Shown here piece after piece: positions 18,224 to 27,465 of a DNA stretch of 64,000 nt. This DNA comes from Nitrospira sp. GTDB taxonomy: Bacteria > Nitrospirota > Nitrospiria > Nitrospirales > UBA8639. How positions within the stretch are numbered: position 1 is the stretch's first letter; the number at the start of each line of letters is the position of its first letter. A model generated the notes under the pieces. The model was not told the origin of the DNA. It did not search any database and was given only the letters and a program-made list of their open reading frames with translations. The DNA lies in assembly GCA_024760505.1 (NCBI GenBank), contig CP058931.1, forward strand, positions 496,001 to 560,000, read 5' to 3'. The position numbers and the translations under genes were made by a program.

Positions 18224-18590
18224 TACCATGCTAAGATCTCACCGGAAAACTGTCAAGGAATCCGGATCATTTGCAATTTTTTCGGGAACGGTGGAAAATT
18301 CGTAAAACTTATCCACCCAATCCTGTTTCATCACGGGCGTCATTACTCCGGATGATGTTCAGATGAACACCAGGGAGATTCCACCTCCCGCTATGAGCAC
18401 CAGAGTTCATTACCAACCCAGGTTCAGGTGCAGATTTTCGATTTCGCACATGAATGGCTTTTCGACTCTACTCCACATGGCACAACCAGCAGATCGTGCC
18501 AATCAATTTGACTCAACGGAAAAGATGCCTATCTTGTTGGGGAGAACAGTTATTATGTTGGTATGCACCTGAAGGACGGTAAAGATATAA
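18224..18590. promoter_or_regulatory. Divergent intergenic region between the TetR operon and lon
   Basis: About 370 bp without a gene. On the lon side TTGACT (18508-18513) and TATCTT (18530-18535) with a 16-base spacer form a weak sigma70-like promoter, and GAAGGACGG (18571-18579) is a ribosome-binding site 11 bases before lon. I see no CIRCE element or clear heat-shock promoter. Confidence 0.35.
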
Positions 18591-21026
18591 ATGGATACTC
18601 TCCCAGCTGCCGAGAATACAGTCATTGTTTCCCTCCCGCTCGTCCCTGTTAAACGGACGGTCTTGTTTCCCGATACCCTTGTTCCCTTCACGATTGGTCG
18701 ACCCCGCTCGATCGCCGCGGTGGAAGCCGCGATGAACTCGGAAGACAAAGCCTTGGTATTCGCCACCCAGCGTGACTCAGAAAAGGAGGAACCCGAGTTC
18801 GATGACCTGTATGGCATCGGCACGAAAGCCGTCATCAAGCAAATGGGCAAAACTCCGGATGGCCATCTTCAGGTTCTCGCACAGGGAATCGAACGCGTCG
18901 TCTTACTGAAGAAGGAACAAGACGAACCCCATATGATCGTTCGGTCCCGGCCACTGGCTCTTGCGCTTGAATCCGACCTTGAACTGGAAGCCTTGCATCG
19001 TGAACTGGTTGAACTTATTGGCCAATTACCGGAATTATTGACGACCCAAGGCGTGTTGGAATTGGTGACCGTGCTTCGAGCCGAAAAAAATCCCCTTTCA
19101 GTGGCCTATCGGCTCGTGTCCCTCCTGAACCTCAATGTGGAACGATTGCAAGGGCTTCTGGAGCAATCCGATGCCAAGGAAGTCCTTCGCCAGGTGTATG
19201 GCGCGTTGGCCCATGAACTCCATATCCTCAAAATTCGCCATGAAATCGCGAGCCAGGCCCAAGCAGAAATTGGAAAATCCCAACGGGAGTATTTCCTGCG
19301 CCAACAGTTAAAAGAAATTCAACAAGAACTGGGAGACCTGGAGACCCAACCCGAAGATGGCGAGGTAGGGGAATTAAAAGCCCGTATCGAGAAGGCCGAC
19401 CTTCCCGAGATCGTGAGAACGGAAGCCACCAGAGAACTGAAGCGTCTGGTCAAGCTGCCTCCTGCCTCCCCGGATCATCAAGTCATTCGGAGCTATCTGG
19501 AGTTGGTTCTGGAATTACCGTGGAACACCCTCACAGAAGACCACCTGGATCTGACTCATGTTCGAACGGTATTAGATGAAGACCATTACGGCATTCAGGA
19601 TGTCAAAGAACGCATCCTTGAGCACCTGGCCGTATTGAAGTTGAATCCTTCTGCAAAGGCTCCCATCCTGTGTTTGGTGGGACCTCCGGGGGTGGGGAAA
19701 ACCAGCTTGGGGCAATCCATTGCCCGCGCCCTGGAAAGAAAGTTTGAACGCCTGAGTTTAGGGGGTCTCCATGACGAAGCCGAATTGCGTGGGCATCGCC
19801 GTACCTATGTTGGCGCGATGCCAGGCCGTCTGATTCAGGCTCTTCGACGTGCCGGGGCCAAAAATCCGATCCTGATGCTGGACGAGGTCGATAAGGTCGG
19901 ACAGGATTTCCGGGGAGATCCCGCGTCAGCCTTGTTAGAAATTCTTGACCCGGAACAAAATCATACCTTCCGCGACAATTACTTAGATTTACCCTTTGAC
20001 CTCTCTAAAGTGATGTTCATCACCACGGCCAATTCCCTGGACACCATCTCCCGTCCTCTCCTGGATCGGATGGAGATCATACGTCTGGGAGGCTACAGTC
20101 ATCAGGAAAAGCTTGAAATTGCCAATCGCTATTTGTGGCCTCGCCGCTTAAAGGAAGCCGGCTTGGAGTCCAAACCTCTAACGTTAGAGGAACAGGTGAT
20201 TCCCCATATCATCAAACGATATACCCGCGAAGCCGGCGTTCGCCAATTGGAACAGATGTTGGGACGGTTAACTCGCAAAGTGGCGCTGAAGCTGGCAGAA
20301 CATCCGCCGGACCAGCCGGAGGAACCTCTCACGATCACCCAAGTGGACCTTCCGGAATGGTTGGGAATCGAACGATTTATGCCTGAGGAAGCCAGAAAAA
20401 CATTGCCCCTGGGGGTAGCGACCGGAATGGCCTGGACGGAAACCGGCGGGGACGTCCTCTATGTTGAGAGTGCCCTTCTCCCGGGAGGGAGCGACCTCAC
20501 CATTACCGGTCACATTGGCGATGTCATGCAGGAATCAGCTCAAGCAGCTCGAAGTTATCTCTGGTCGCGTGCCGAATCGCTGGGCTTGGATATCGCGGTG
20601 TTTAAACAGAGTGGAATGCATATTCATGTGCCGGAGGGCGCCATTCCCAAAGATGGGCCATCCGCCGGTGTGACCATGGCCAGCGCTCTGGCTTCACTCT
20701 TACTGAAAATCCCGGTTAGGAAGGATACGGCGATGACCGGAGAAATTGGGTTAACCGGATTGGTCCTGCCTGTGGGCGGGATTAAAGAAAAGATTCTGGC
20801 GGCACACAGGGTCGGGTTGCGCCGCATTGTCCTTCCCAAAGCCAACGAAAAAGATCTGAAAGATGTACCTGACGCTGTGCGATCTGAATTATCCGTCGTA
20901 TTCGTGGAAACGATTGAAGAAGCCTTAGACGCTGTCCTAGTTAAAACGCCGGACATTCGTGAGAGGGAAAAGAACCCTCCTCACACCCAGCCTGCCGGAA
21001 GTGAGCAGAAACCCGTGTTGGACTAA
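18591..21026 (+). CDS. lon: ATP-dependent protease Lon
   Basis: 811 residues with the full LonA layout. The N-terminal substrate domain begins around VSLPLVPVKRTVLFPDTLVPF. A coiled helix region contains SQREYFLRQQLKEIQQELG. The AAA+ module has Walker A GPPGVGKTS (about 363-371) and Walker B LMLDEVDKV. The C-terminal serine-lysine protease has the dyad in PKDGPSAGVT (S691) and GGIKEKILAAHR (K734), spaced 43 residues apart as in the family. It degrades damaged and regulatory proteins in the cytosol. It is a single-gene unit followed by a terminator at 21197. Confidence 0.97.
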   Translation: MDTLPAAENTVIVSLPLVPVKRTVLFPDTLVPFTIGRPRSIAAVEAAMNSEDKALVFATQRDSEKEEPEFDDLYGIGTKAVIKQMGKTPDGHLQVLAQGIERVVLLKKEQDEPHMIVRSRPLALALESDLELEALHRELVELIGQLPELLTTQGVLELVTVLRAEKNPLSVAYRLVSLLNLNVERLQGLLEQSDAKEVLRQVYGALAHELHILKIRHEIASQAQAEIGKSQREYFLRQQLKEIQQELGDLETQPEDGEVGELKARIEKADLPEIVRTEATRELKRLVKLPPASPDHQVIRSYLELVLELPWNTLTEDHLDLTHVRTVLDEDHYGIQDVKERILEHLAVLKLNPSAKAPILCLVGPPGVGKTSLGQSIARALERKFERLSLGGLHDEAELRGHRRTYVGAMPGRLIQALRRAGAKNPILMLDEVDKVGQDFRGDPASALLEILDPEQNHTFRDNYLDLPFDLSKVMFITTANSLDTISRPLLDRMEIIRLGGYSHQEKLEIANRYLWPRRLKEAGLESKPLTLEEQVIPHIIKRYTREAGVRQLEQMLGRLTRKVALKLAEHPPDQPEEPLTITQVDLPEWLGIERFMPEEARKTLPLGVATGMAWTETGGDVLYVESALLPGGSDLTITGHIGDVMQESAQAARSYLWSRAESLGLDIAVFKQSGMHIHVPEGAIPKDGPSAGVTMASALASLLLKIPVRKDTAMTGEIGLTGLVLPVGGIKEKILAAHRVGLRRIVLPKANEKDLKDVPDAVRSELSVVFVETIEEALDAVLVKTPDIREREKNPPHTQPAGSEQKPVLD

Positions 21027-21196
21027 CCAGGCTTATTCTGGAGTTTATCCGGAAGATCAAAAGCGGGTGGTGCAAATTGATGGGTATTATGTTGCGACGG
21101 TTGGCGAGCGCGCCAACTCGCGGTGGAGCGGTATGTCCAACGGCAAGGTTATCACAAAGAAGATGCCCAACCACTGAAACTCTTCTAACTCTTCGA

Positions 21197-21232
21197 TAAC
21201 CCCGTCAGCTTGCGGCGGGGCTCTTTATTTTT
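21197..21232 (+). terminator. Rho-independent terminator after lon
   Basis: The stem CCCCG (21200-21204) pairs with CGGGG (21216-21220) and is followed by a T-rich run CTCTTTATTTTT. It sits about 170 bp after the lon stop. The opposite-strand gene ends at 21327, so this serves lon. Confidence 0.65.
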
Positions 21233-21326
21233 ACCGTATCCTACTCTCTACAATATATTCACAAATCCTCTACCTTGCGCAAGTTGTTTTTTGATCCGAA
21301 GAGCGGGAGACAGAACTCGTGCAATA

Positions 21327-22850
21327 TCAAGGGATATGCTCCAGATAGCCGGTTAAGCTCACTATTCCTTCCTGTAGTTTCCCTTCATAATTACGCTCGA
21401 CGACTACACGAACTCGGGTGTTGGTATCCGCAAACAAGCCAACTGGCTTGCTCAGGATATGACGAACTTGGTGAACATCTCCCTTATCCATTCGAAAAAC
21501 GTCCGAAAGCCCCAGTTGATAGATAACTGGAAAATCTTGCAACATCGCGTGCACGGAGGCAATAACCTGTGGATCTTTTATGTCCGGCAAAAGATCCAAA
21601 GAAGTACTTTGCAATGATACATGATGGATGAAGAGCCGACTCCCCGGTGGAACGGTCAACACTAAATCCTCTGCGGAATAACCATCATGCTGAAATTGAA
21701 AGGATTGAGTATAAGCCCACGGCTTCTTGGTCGTTAAGGAAATATCTTGTACCGGCACAGGATGCTCAAAGTCGTTGCCAACATTGACATGCCATGTGCC
21801 AAATTGTCCCACAGTCCAAACTCCACTTTGCACCGCATTCATCGTAGCGGGGATACGTCCTGCAGGATGTGAAGTAGGTTCCTCTGTGCGTTTCCTATCC
21901 CCTCGATCATGCTTGTTCGGCTTCGGGTCCGGATGTTGGGTGAGCGTTGGAAGCATCTGACCAAATACCTTTGTCTGTCCATTGTCATAATAGCCGAGAA
22001 TGTCCCTACTCTCAGTTATCGTTATTCCTGAAAGGATGCCCGGAGCAAATCCATCCTGAGACAGCGTGAGCAGAATGGATTGGGATCCTTGCTGCAACAT
22101 CCCGTCGCCTCCGGTACCACCATCAGAGGTGAGACTTGTTCCGAAGTCCATTTTCAACATTTGCCCATTTTCGGAACCGTTAATAAAATCGACTCCGTTA
22201 CCACTGGCATTAAAATATTGGGGAACACTCTCGGTATCTAAAAATCCACTCGTGTTAAACCCAAGCTTGCCTTGTAATACCAATGCATATCCTGCACTGG
22301 GATCACTGTTTCCTGCGGTGACCATCACTTCAGAAGCCCTGGCAAGACCGTAATATTGCCAGGTATTTCCCGAAATTTTGGTCCATGTAATCATAAAGTC
22401 ATGAGGAACCCCGAGAGAATCAAACACCTGAAAACCAGTTGAAAACTGAGTAGTGCCCGCACCAAAAGGATTCGCCAAAAGGGAGGAAATTGGAAATGGG
22501 CTCATCACCGGTTGAGTTGCATCCAAGTTTCCACCCATTGCGACAATGGAGCTCGCCTTTCCCGACATTCTTGAAATTGCTTGTCCGACTATCTGCTTCT
22601 GCCCATGTGATAATTTTTGAATAATATTCCCATCGCTATCGATAAAAATATTTTCCGGCAATCCTCCGTGGGTTAGAGAGGCACCGTTCGGGAAGTTCGT
22701 TGAAAAAGGGCTAGGACCTTCCTGGGAAAATCGATTTATCTCAAGCTCGGCTGGGAAGACGGGAAAAGGAAAAATCTGGAATCCAACAATGAGTAATATA
22801 CAAACACCTTGAAAACATCTAGCCGGCTTACGCTTTAAGCATTGGGACAT
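21327..22850 (-). CDS. Exported protein with an internal flagellar-hook (FlgE) D2-like domain
   Basis: 507 residues with GAGGAG 11 bases before ATG. The N-terminus is a signal peptide (basic KRKPAR, then VCILLIVGFQIFPFPVF). Residues about 105-300 read like the middle of a flagellar hook protein. GGNLDATQPV, the segment VFDSLGVPHDFMITWTK with GNTW after it, and GKLGFNTSGFL are present in hook order, followed by MDFGTSL, QDGFAPGILSGITI and ILGYYDNGQTKVFGQ. The conserved flagellin-like N- and C-terminal coiled ends needed for hook assembly are absent. After a charged linker (about 305-330) comes a beta-rich region with WHVNVGNDF and LVLTVPPGSRLFIHHV. It is not a normal flagellar gene and no flagellar genes are near. 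Function unknown. The domain call is from motif order, not a search. Confidence 0.8.
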   Translation of the reverse strand: MSQCLKRKPARCFQGVCILLIVGFQIFPFPVFPAELEINRFSQEGPSPFSTNFPNGASLTHGGLPENIFIDSDGNIIQKLSHGQKQIVGQAISRMSGKASSIVAMGGNLDATQPVMSPFPISSLLANPFGAGTTQFSTGFQVFDSLGVPHDFMITWTKISGNTWQYYGLARASEVMVTAGNSDPSAGYALVLQGKLGFNTSGFLDTESVPQYFNASGNGVDFINGSENGQMLKMDFGTSLTSDGGTGGDGMLQQGSQSILLTLSQDGFAPGILSGITITESRDILGYYDNGQTKVFGQMLPTLTQHPDPKPNKHDRGDRKRTEEPTSHPAGRIPATMNAVQSGVWTVGQFGTWHVNVGNDFEHPVPVQDISLTTKKPWAYTQSFQFQHDGYSAEDLVLTVPPGSRLFIHHVSLQSTSLDLLPDIKDPQVIASVHAMLQDFPVIYQLGLSDVFRMDKGDVHQVRHILSKPVGLFADTNTRVRVVVERNYEGKLQEGIVSLTGYLEHIP

Positions 22851-23007
22851 ATAAGGATGCTCCTCAAAAAAGAGGGGTAAAGATTTTCAGACCGACCCAA
22901 TGCATAAGCGCAGCAATCTCTATGCCATACCATGACACATCATTCAAAACACGAAATTTTTTATAAGGAGGTGAGGCCTTCACCAGAAAGGTGGAAAAGA
23001 CATGAGA

Positions 23008-23463
23008 TTATTTCACGGAAATATGGAGAGAGGAAATTGGTTGCATGGTAAAAGTACCTCCAGGCTCAAGAGGGTTGTGATCCTGGCCAATGCGGGTGTA
23101 CCACCAACGTCCCTGAGCTACCGGCGAATCATCTAACCACTTCAGCTCAAACCCTCCTTCCCGATCGTTACCGGCTTGCATCCATTTGCCCTTCCATACC
23201 CCATCCTTTAGTTCTTGGGTTTCAAACCAGCCATCCTCCCACTCATAATGCCCTTTCCCCTCTTCATTTAAGGTGATGGTATTGGACCCGGTTTTATCTG
23301 CATACTCCCAGATCCCGGCAAGATCTTGAAGTTGTCGAGGCGGATGGGAGAGGTCAGGTCCATTCTCTTCCCCTTGAGGAATCTGATGTGAGAGATCGGC
23401 ACAACCCACGGCAACACAAACATTTATGATGATCAGAAACATTTTGACTATACTCTTCTGCAT
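23008..23463 (-). CDS. Small predicted lipoprotein
   Basis: 151 residues. The N-terminus MQKSIVKMFLIIINVCVAVGC has a short basic region, a hydrophobic core and a lipobox-like AVGC, so it is probably lipidated at cysteine 21. The mature part is polar. A beta-rich lipocalin-like pattern (LAGIWEYADKTGSNTITL, GHYEWEDGWFETQ, GVWKGKWMQ) suggests a small barrel, but no family motif is certain. It lies on the same strand as the FlgE-like gene with about 160 bp between, so co-expression is possible. Function not recognised. Confidence 0.7.
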   Translation of the reverse strand: MQKSIVKMFLIIINVCVAVGCADLSHQIPQGEENGPDLSHPPRQLQDLAGIWEYADKTGSNTITLNEEGKGHYEWEDGWFETQELKDGVWKGKWMQAGNDREGGFELKWLDDSPVAQGRWWYTRIGQDHNPLEPGGTFTMQPISSLHISVK

Positions 23464-23609
23464 AAATCTCCTCGCTCCCCCGAAACAATTGAGTTGGAAA
23501 AATAACCTTAGGATTGTATCAGATAGGACCGATAGACCCAGATAGGTGAAACCCTGTATCCGGAAAGGTCATCACTAATGAGCCCCATCAAGACGGAGGC
23601 GCCTGCTCA

Positions 23610-24983
23610 ATGGAATTGACGCCCGCGTTGCTTTGCACAAAATGCGGGTCGGTCAGAAATGGTAGAGAGACCTGTTCGCAATGTGGAGCCGCGCTTCATT
23701 CTCCACAACAGGAATCCGTGACCCACTCCAATGAACCACTACTCAGCACAGATCGTTCCTTCATTTCATCAGAATCTCAGGAGCCGTTGACCACTCATAG
23801 AACAGACTCCTCGGCTGAAAGTAGTTCTGATTTGGCCACTTTGAGCCCTGATCAGAGAGACCAGACCGAGGCCCTTCACGGAATACCCCCTTCCGGCCCG
23901 GTCAACGAGTCGGACGATTCCGATTTGTTTCCCATCCACCATCCCATTTTTTGGGGGCGGGGGCGAACGCTCTTTGGCATTTTCATTGTCAATACCTTTT
24001 TCACATTACTGACACTTGGCCTGTATTCTTTTTGGGGGAGAGTGCGTATTCGCCAATTTTTGAGCAGTCAGACCAGTTTTGCCCACACTCGCTTTTCTTA
24101 TCATGGAACTCCTCAGGAATTATTGAAGGGCTGGTCAAAAGCGTTTTTGGTTTTTGGTCTTCCCTATGCTTTTCTCAGTCTCGTTCCCCTTATATGGGAC
24201 CAGATTCCAACCTGGATTCCCAATGCGCTTGCGGGGACCATGGCTTTGTGCTTCATTCCTGTCGCCGTGGTCGGATCGCATCGTTATCGGTTGAGTCGAA
24301 CCTCGTTGGGAACGATTCGTTTCTCCTTCCGGGGGCAGGTGAAAGAATATACGAAAATATGGGTCCTGGGAAGCGTACTGACCTTGTTGACCGCCGGGAT
24401 CTATTACCCGTATTTCGAAAATGCCAGACGAAAATTTCTCATTGCTCACACCTACTTTGGTAATCGCCGATTCACCTATTCCGGAACGGGAAGCGGGCTC
24501 TTGAGGATCTATGTCACATCCCTCGCCTTCATCATGATAATTTTGTTCACCCTTATCGGGATTAGCGCAGGACCTGATGGTCTGTCCCTCCTCGCACAAT
24601 GGCCATCCGATGGTTGGCGAGACCTCTTTTTGAATTCCCTATTCATCACCGGATTGCTCACGCTGCTGCTTCCGTGGTTTTACCTGCAGGTAGCCAAGCA
24701 ACGGTACCAATGGAATCATTCAGATTTTGGAGACGCGCATTTTCATTTTTCTGCCTCCACATGGAATCTAATGGAGTTGCGGATTACGAACTTCCTTATG
24801 CTCATTCTCACGTTTGGACTAGCCTGGCCGTGGGTCCAGGTCCGGAATTTCCAATTTCTTTATTATCATCTGAGCCTTCAAGGCCCGTTAGATTTTCAAC
24901 GCATCGAACAGGAAGCCCTGGATGCGTCACCCACCGGAGAAGAGCTTGCGGGATACTTTGACGCTGGCTTTGATTTAGGCTAA
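23610..24983 (+). CDS. DUF898 (YjgN-like) membrane protein with N-terminal zinc ribbon
   Basis: 457 residues. A short zinc-ribbon with two CxxC pairs (LLCTKCGSVRNGRETCSQCG) opens the protein. A Ser/Thr-rich linker leads to a repeated membrane module: FFTLLTLGLYSFWGRVRIRQFL, LTLLTAGIYYPYFENARRKF and LILTFGLAWPWVQVRNFQFL each mark one repeat with the aromatic-arginine ending typical of DUF898. The family's biochemical role is unknown. An M48 peptidase gene follows 95 bp later on the same strand. The YjgN-M48 pairing is a frequent arrangement as far as I recall, and suggests membrane-protein quality control. Confidence 0.85.
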   Translation: MELTPALLCTKCGSVRNGRETCSQCGAALHSPQQESVTHSNEPLLSTDRSFISSESQEPLTTHRTDSSAESSSDLATLSPDQRDQTEALHGIPPSGPVNESDDSDLFPIHHPIFWGRGRTLFGIFIVNTFFTLLTLGLYSFWGRVRIRQFLSSQTSFAHTRFSYHGTPQELLKGWSKAFLVFGLPYAFLSLVPLIWDQIPTWIPNALAGTMALCFIPVAVVGSHRYRLSRTSLGTIRFSFRGQVKEYTKIWVLGSVLTLLTAGIYYPYFENARRKFLIAHTYFGNRRFTYSGTGSGLLRIYVTSLAFIMIILFTLIGISAGPDGLSLLAQWPSDGWRDLFLNSLFITGLLTLLLPWFYLQVAKQRYQWNHSDFGDAHFHFSASTWNLMELRITNFLMLILTFGLAWPWVQVRNFQFLYYHLSLQGPLDFQRIEQEALDASPTGEELAGYFDAGFDLG

Positions 24984-25078
24984 TTTGGCCATTGTGCATG
25001 TTCCGCTTTGATCCTCCCGGTATTAATCTTTCCATCCATCGACGATTCATGCGTTCCTTAGGCTAAACCAATTCGATC

Positions 25079-26179
25079 ATGGCATACCCCACCGAATGGA
25101 AAGGGTCCTATTATGACGGGCATTCGGTAGTGCCACAGTTTGTGACCATTACTATTACAGGTATCGGCCTGACCCTTCACTTTGCTGACCACACAACCAC
25201 GGCATGGAACTACCAGGAACTTCGACAGACCCAGGGGCGCTATTCCGGAGAAGAAGTACGATTTGAGCGAGGGACAGGAATTGGCGAAACCCTGGTCATC
25301 CCGAGCCCCAAAATTCTGCTGGCGATTCATGAGCATGGCGGATCAGACGCCAGTCATTTCCATCATCCCCGCACACGACACACTCGTGTGTTTTGGACGG
25401 TGCTGGCCGCAGTCGCCAGCATCCCCATCGTGTATGGCATTTTCACCTGGGGTATTCCCTCGTTGGCTCAACCAATCACCGCCGCCATTCCGCTTGCCTG
25501 GGAAATTCAGTTGGGCCAATTTGTTCAACAGGAAGTCACAGCCGGAAAACCGGTTTGCCACAACCCGAAACTGATTCACGCGATCGACTCCATAGTGACG
25601 TCCCTGACCAGTTCCATCGACCACCTTCCCTATCAATTTCAGGTGACCGTGGTGGATAGCCCCGTCGTCAACGCCATGGCTGCCCCGGGCGGATATGTCA
25701 TGGTCTTTCGTGGACTCCTACAAGACACCGCCTCACCCGAAGAACTCGCGGGGGTGTTGGCTCATGAAATTCAACACGTTCTGCTTCGACACACCATGCA
25801 CCTTATCGTGCGGCATGTGTCGATGGCTTTCGTCATCGCCGCCCTTAGCGGGGATGCCAGCGGCATGGTGGCGTATGCACTCCAAGCCGCCCAAACTCTT
25901 CAGACCCTGTCCTATAGCCGTGAGGCGGAAGACCAAGCCGATGAACAGGGATTCCGGTTATTACAACGGGCGGGGATTAATCCCGATGGGATGATCACAT
26001 TTTTCGCTAAACTTGGGAAAGAACAACCTGCAAACGACGTCATTCGTTATCTCTCGACCCATCCAGCGACCCAAGACCGCCTGGCACACCTGAAGTCCTT
26101 GCTGCCACCAGCCTCCATGACCTATCGAACCTTCCCGTTTCACGCTGAGTGGTCTGACATCAACACATACTGCAAGTGA
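25079..26179 (+). CDS. M48-family membrane-bound metallopeptidase
   Basis: 366 residues. An N-terminal soluble beta domain of about 90 residues (MAYPTEWKGSYYDG) precedes one transmembrane helix (VFWTVLAAVASIPIVYGIF). The M48 peptidase domain follows, with zinc motif HExxH in GVLAHEIQHVLLRH and a third ligand glutamate in YSREAEDQADEQGFRLL. NAMAAPGGYVMVFRGLL and the closing STHPATQDRLAHL are typical of HtpX/Oma1/LoiP-like members. It should cut membrane or periplasmic proteins. The ribosome-binding site is weak, so translation may depend on the DUF898 gene upstream. Confidence 0.9.
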   Translation: MAYPTEWKGSYYDGHSVVPQFVTITITGIGLTLHFADHTTTAWNYQELRQTQGRYSGEEVRFERGTGIGETLVIPSPKILLAIHEHGGSDASHFHHPRTRHTRVFWTVLAAVASIPIVYGIFTWGIPSLAQPITAAIPLAWEIQLGQFVQQEVTAGKPVCHNPKLIHAIDSIVTSLTSSIDHLPYQFQVTVVDSPVVNAMAAPGGYVMVFRGLLQDTASPEELAGVLAHEIQHVLLRHTMHLIVRHVSMAFVIAALSGDASGMVAYALQAAQTLQTLSYSREAEDQADEQGFRLLQRAGINPDGMITFFAKLGKEQPANDVIRYLSTHPATQDRLAHLKSLLPPASMTYRTFPFHAEWSDINTYCK

Positions 26180-26200
26180 CCCCATAGGGCCTCTACTTAA

Positions 26201-26218
26201 CGCAGGTCGACTCCTGCG
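26201..26218 (+). terminator. Possible hairpin terminator after the M48 gene
   Basis: The perfect 6-bp palindrome CGCAGG-tcgact-CCTGCG begins 21 bp after the peptidase stop. There is no T-run, so it may act only as a 3'-end stabiliser or a Rho-linked stop. Confidence 0.3.
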
Positions 26219-26421
26219 GGAAGGCTGTTGAGGGGAGGTTCCACTCACCTTTTAGGAAATTTGACCCATTGCTCTCTAGCCCGGGAGGCTTCATAATAAA
26301 CTCATTCGAGACATACCGGAATGTATGGTGTCTTTGTCTGGACCACAACGCCAAATACACTCACACCCCGTCTGTCTAGTCCAAGGCTCTTATCATCAAC
26401 ACACAACAAGGGGTGGGTCAC

Positions 26422-26838
26422 ATGGGAACCGAAATAATACGCTATGCCATTGGAGATTTTGGAAAGTTGCATAAATTTACCGGAAAGAATGTACCGGCAG
26501 GCACCGAGGCCCTGGTGGAAGAAGACGGAAAAAGCTTAACGGCGAAGGGAAAAACCTATACCGCACGGTTTTCGGATATTCTTCCGAACGTGGAAATCAT
26601 TCGCGTGCAATTCGATCAATACAGCTCGAACCACATCGGCTTCGCCATGGAAGCCCATGACAAAACCCTGACCAAAATCCCGGAAATGTTGGAAAGCACA
26701 AAAATCATTTCTGAAAAACTCAGACATGATTGGATGGCGCAAGACAAAGCCTATCAGGATACCGAAAAAGCCAAAAAGGTAGCGCCTGCTGCCGCAAAAG
26801 TCACAGCGCCTGCAAAAGAAGCGATTGCAGCAACGTAA
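26422..26838 (+). CDS. Conserved hypothetical soluble protein (138 aa)
   Basis: 138 residues from ATG 26422, with AAGGGG 8 bases upstream. An in-frame GTG at 26413 is less likely because it overlaps that element. It starts MGTEIIRYAIGDFGKLHKFT. The first 75 residues alternate short strands (GTEALVEEDGKSLTAKGKTYT, NVEIIRVQFDQYS). The C-terminal 60 are helical, ending in a Lys/Ala/Pro-rich low-complexity tail. No signal peptide, membrane helix or catalytic motif is seen and I do not recognise the family. It stands alone, with a strong terminator hairpin 70 bp downstream. Confidence 0.65.
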   Translation: MGTEIIRYAIGDFGKLHKFTGKNVPAGTEALVEEDGKSLTAKGKTYTARFSDILPNVEIIRVQFDQYSSNHIGFAMEAHDKTLTKIPEMLESTKIISEKLRHDWMAQDKAYQDTEKAKKVAPAAAKVTAPAKEAIAAT

Positions 26839-26910
26839 TTAACCCCTCCCCAATCAAAGAACGTGTCAGGGCTAAAAAAGACGCCGTTCGCTTCAGGGTC
26901 ATCTCCATTG

Positions 26911-26942
26911 TTCCCCCTCTGCCCAAAAAAGCAGAGGGGGAA
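26911..26942 (+). terminator. Strong hairpin downstream of the 138-aa gene
   Basis: A perfect 12-bp stem, TTCCCCCTCTGC with GCAGAGGGGGAA, encloses an A-rich 8-base loop. The following T-run is short and delayed (ATATTTTT at about 26950). The symmetrical sequence could work on either strand. Confidence 0.65.
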
Positions 26943-27103
26943 ACGCTTCAATATTTTTAAATCCTCGAACTAAAGAAATCCGAATGAGGGCCGGGTTAAG
27001 CCGGTTGCACCCTGCAGAACCTTGATAGCCGGGCTGGAGAAGAGCTGGCAATAGTCATGGCGGTAACCATCAGGCTTTGATGCACCTCGCTCGAATGTAC
27101 GAA

Positions 27104-27388
27104 CTATTTCTTTCGAAACGAAATATGGTCTTTATACTCCTGAATCGCCGCGCCCAACGCCTTCGACCCTAAGGGAATATTGGCCTCCAGTGCATTTTCA
27201 ACCGATTCATCATCAATGATCACTTCATAACATTCGTGTTGATTGGTGAGCACCATGCCCTTCTCCGTTTGCCGGGGCATATAGATTTCCGTCCACACTT
27301 CCTTTTCCACCAAACACACATCCCGAAACCGTTCATACAAAAGCTGCAACCGTTCTTGATCAGAAATTACGAGCGGATTATTTTCCAT
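27104..27388 (-). CDS. Small conserved hypothetical protein (94 aa)
   Basis: 94 residues from ATG 27388. A second ATG six bases upstream would lie directly against the GGGAGAGG ribosome-binding site and is less plausible. The protein is acidic and mixed alpha/beta: a helical start (ISDQERLQLLYERFRDVCLV), a strand pair (EVWTEIYMPRQTEKGMVLT) and an acidic stretch (IIDDESVENALE). No known motif is seen. It lies about 80 bp downstream of the CPBP-like gene on the same strand and may be the last gene of a PAS/CPBP/small-protein unit. Confidence 0.55.
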   Translation of the reverse strand: MENNPLVISDQERLQLLYERFRDVCLVEKEVWTEIYMPRQTEKGMVLTNQHECYEVIIDDESVENALEANIPLGSKALGAAIQEYKDHISFRKK

Positions 27389-27465
27389 AGCCATACCTCT
27401 CCCTTCACATCGACAACAATGGTCCTTTTTCTACTCCGCTCTCATCAAACTCGTCAAGTGGCTGG

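Noticed and set aside
20959..21177. Short frame after lon
   Set aside because: It is out of frame with lon, overlaps its 3' end and has no ribosome-binding site or conserved pattern.
26911..26942. Strong hairpin as a possible CRISPR repeat or attachment site
   Set aside because: It is a single inverted repeat with no array or direct-repeat spacing; best read as a terminator.
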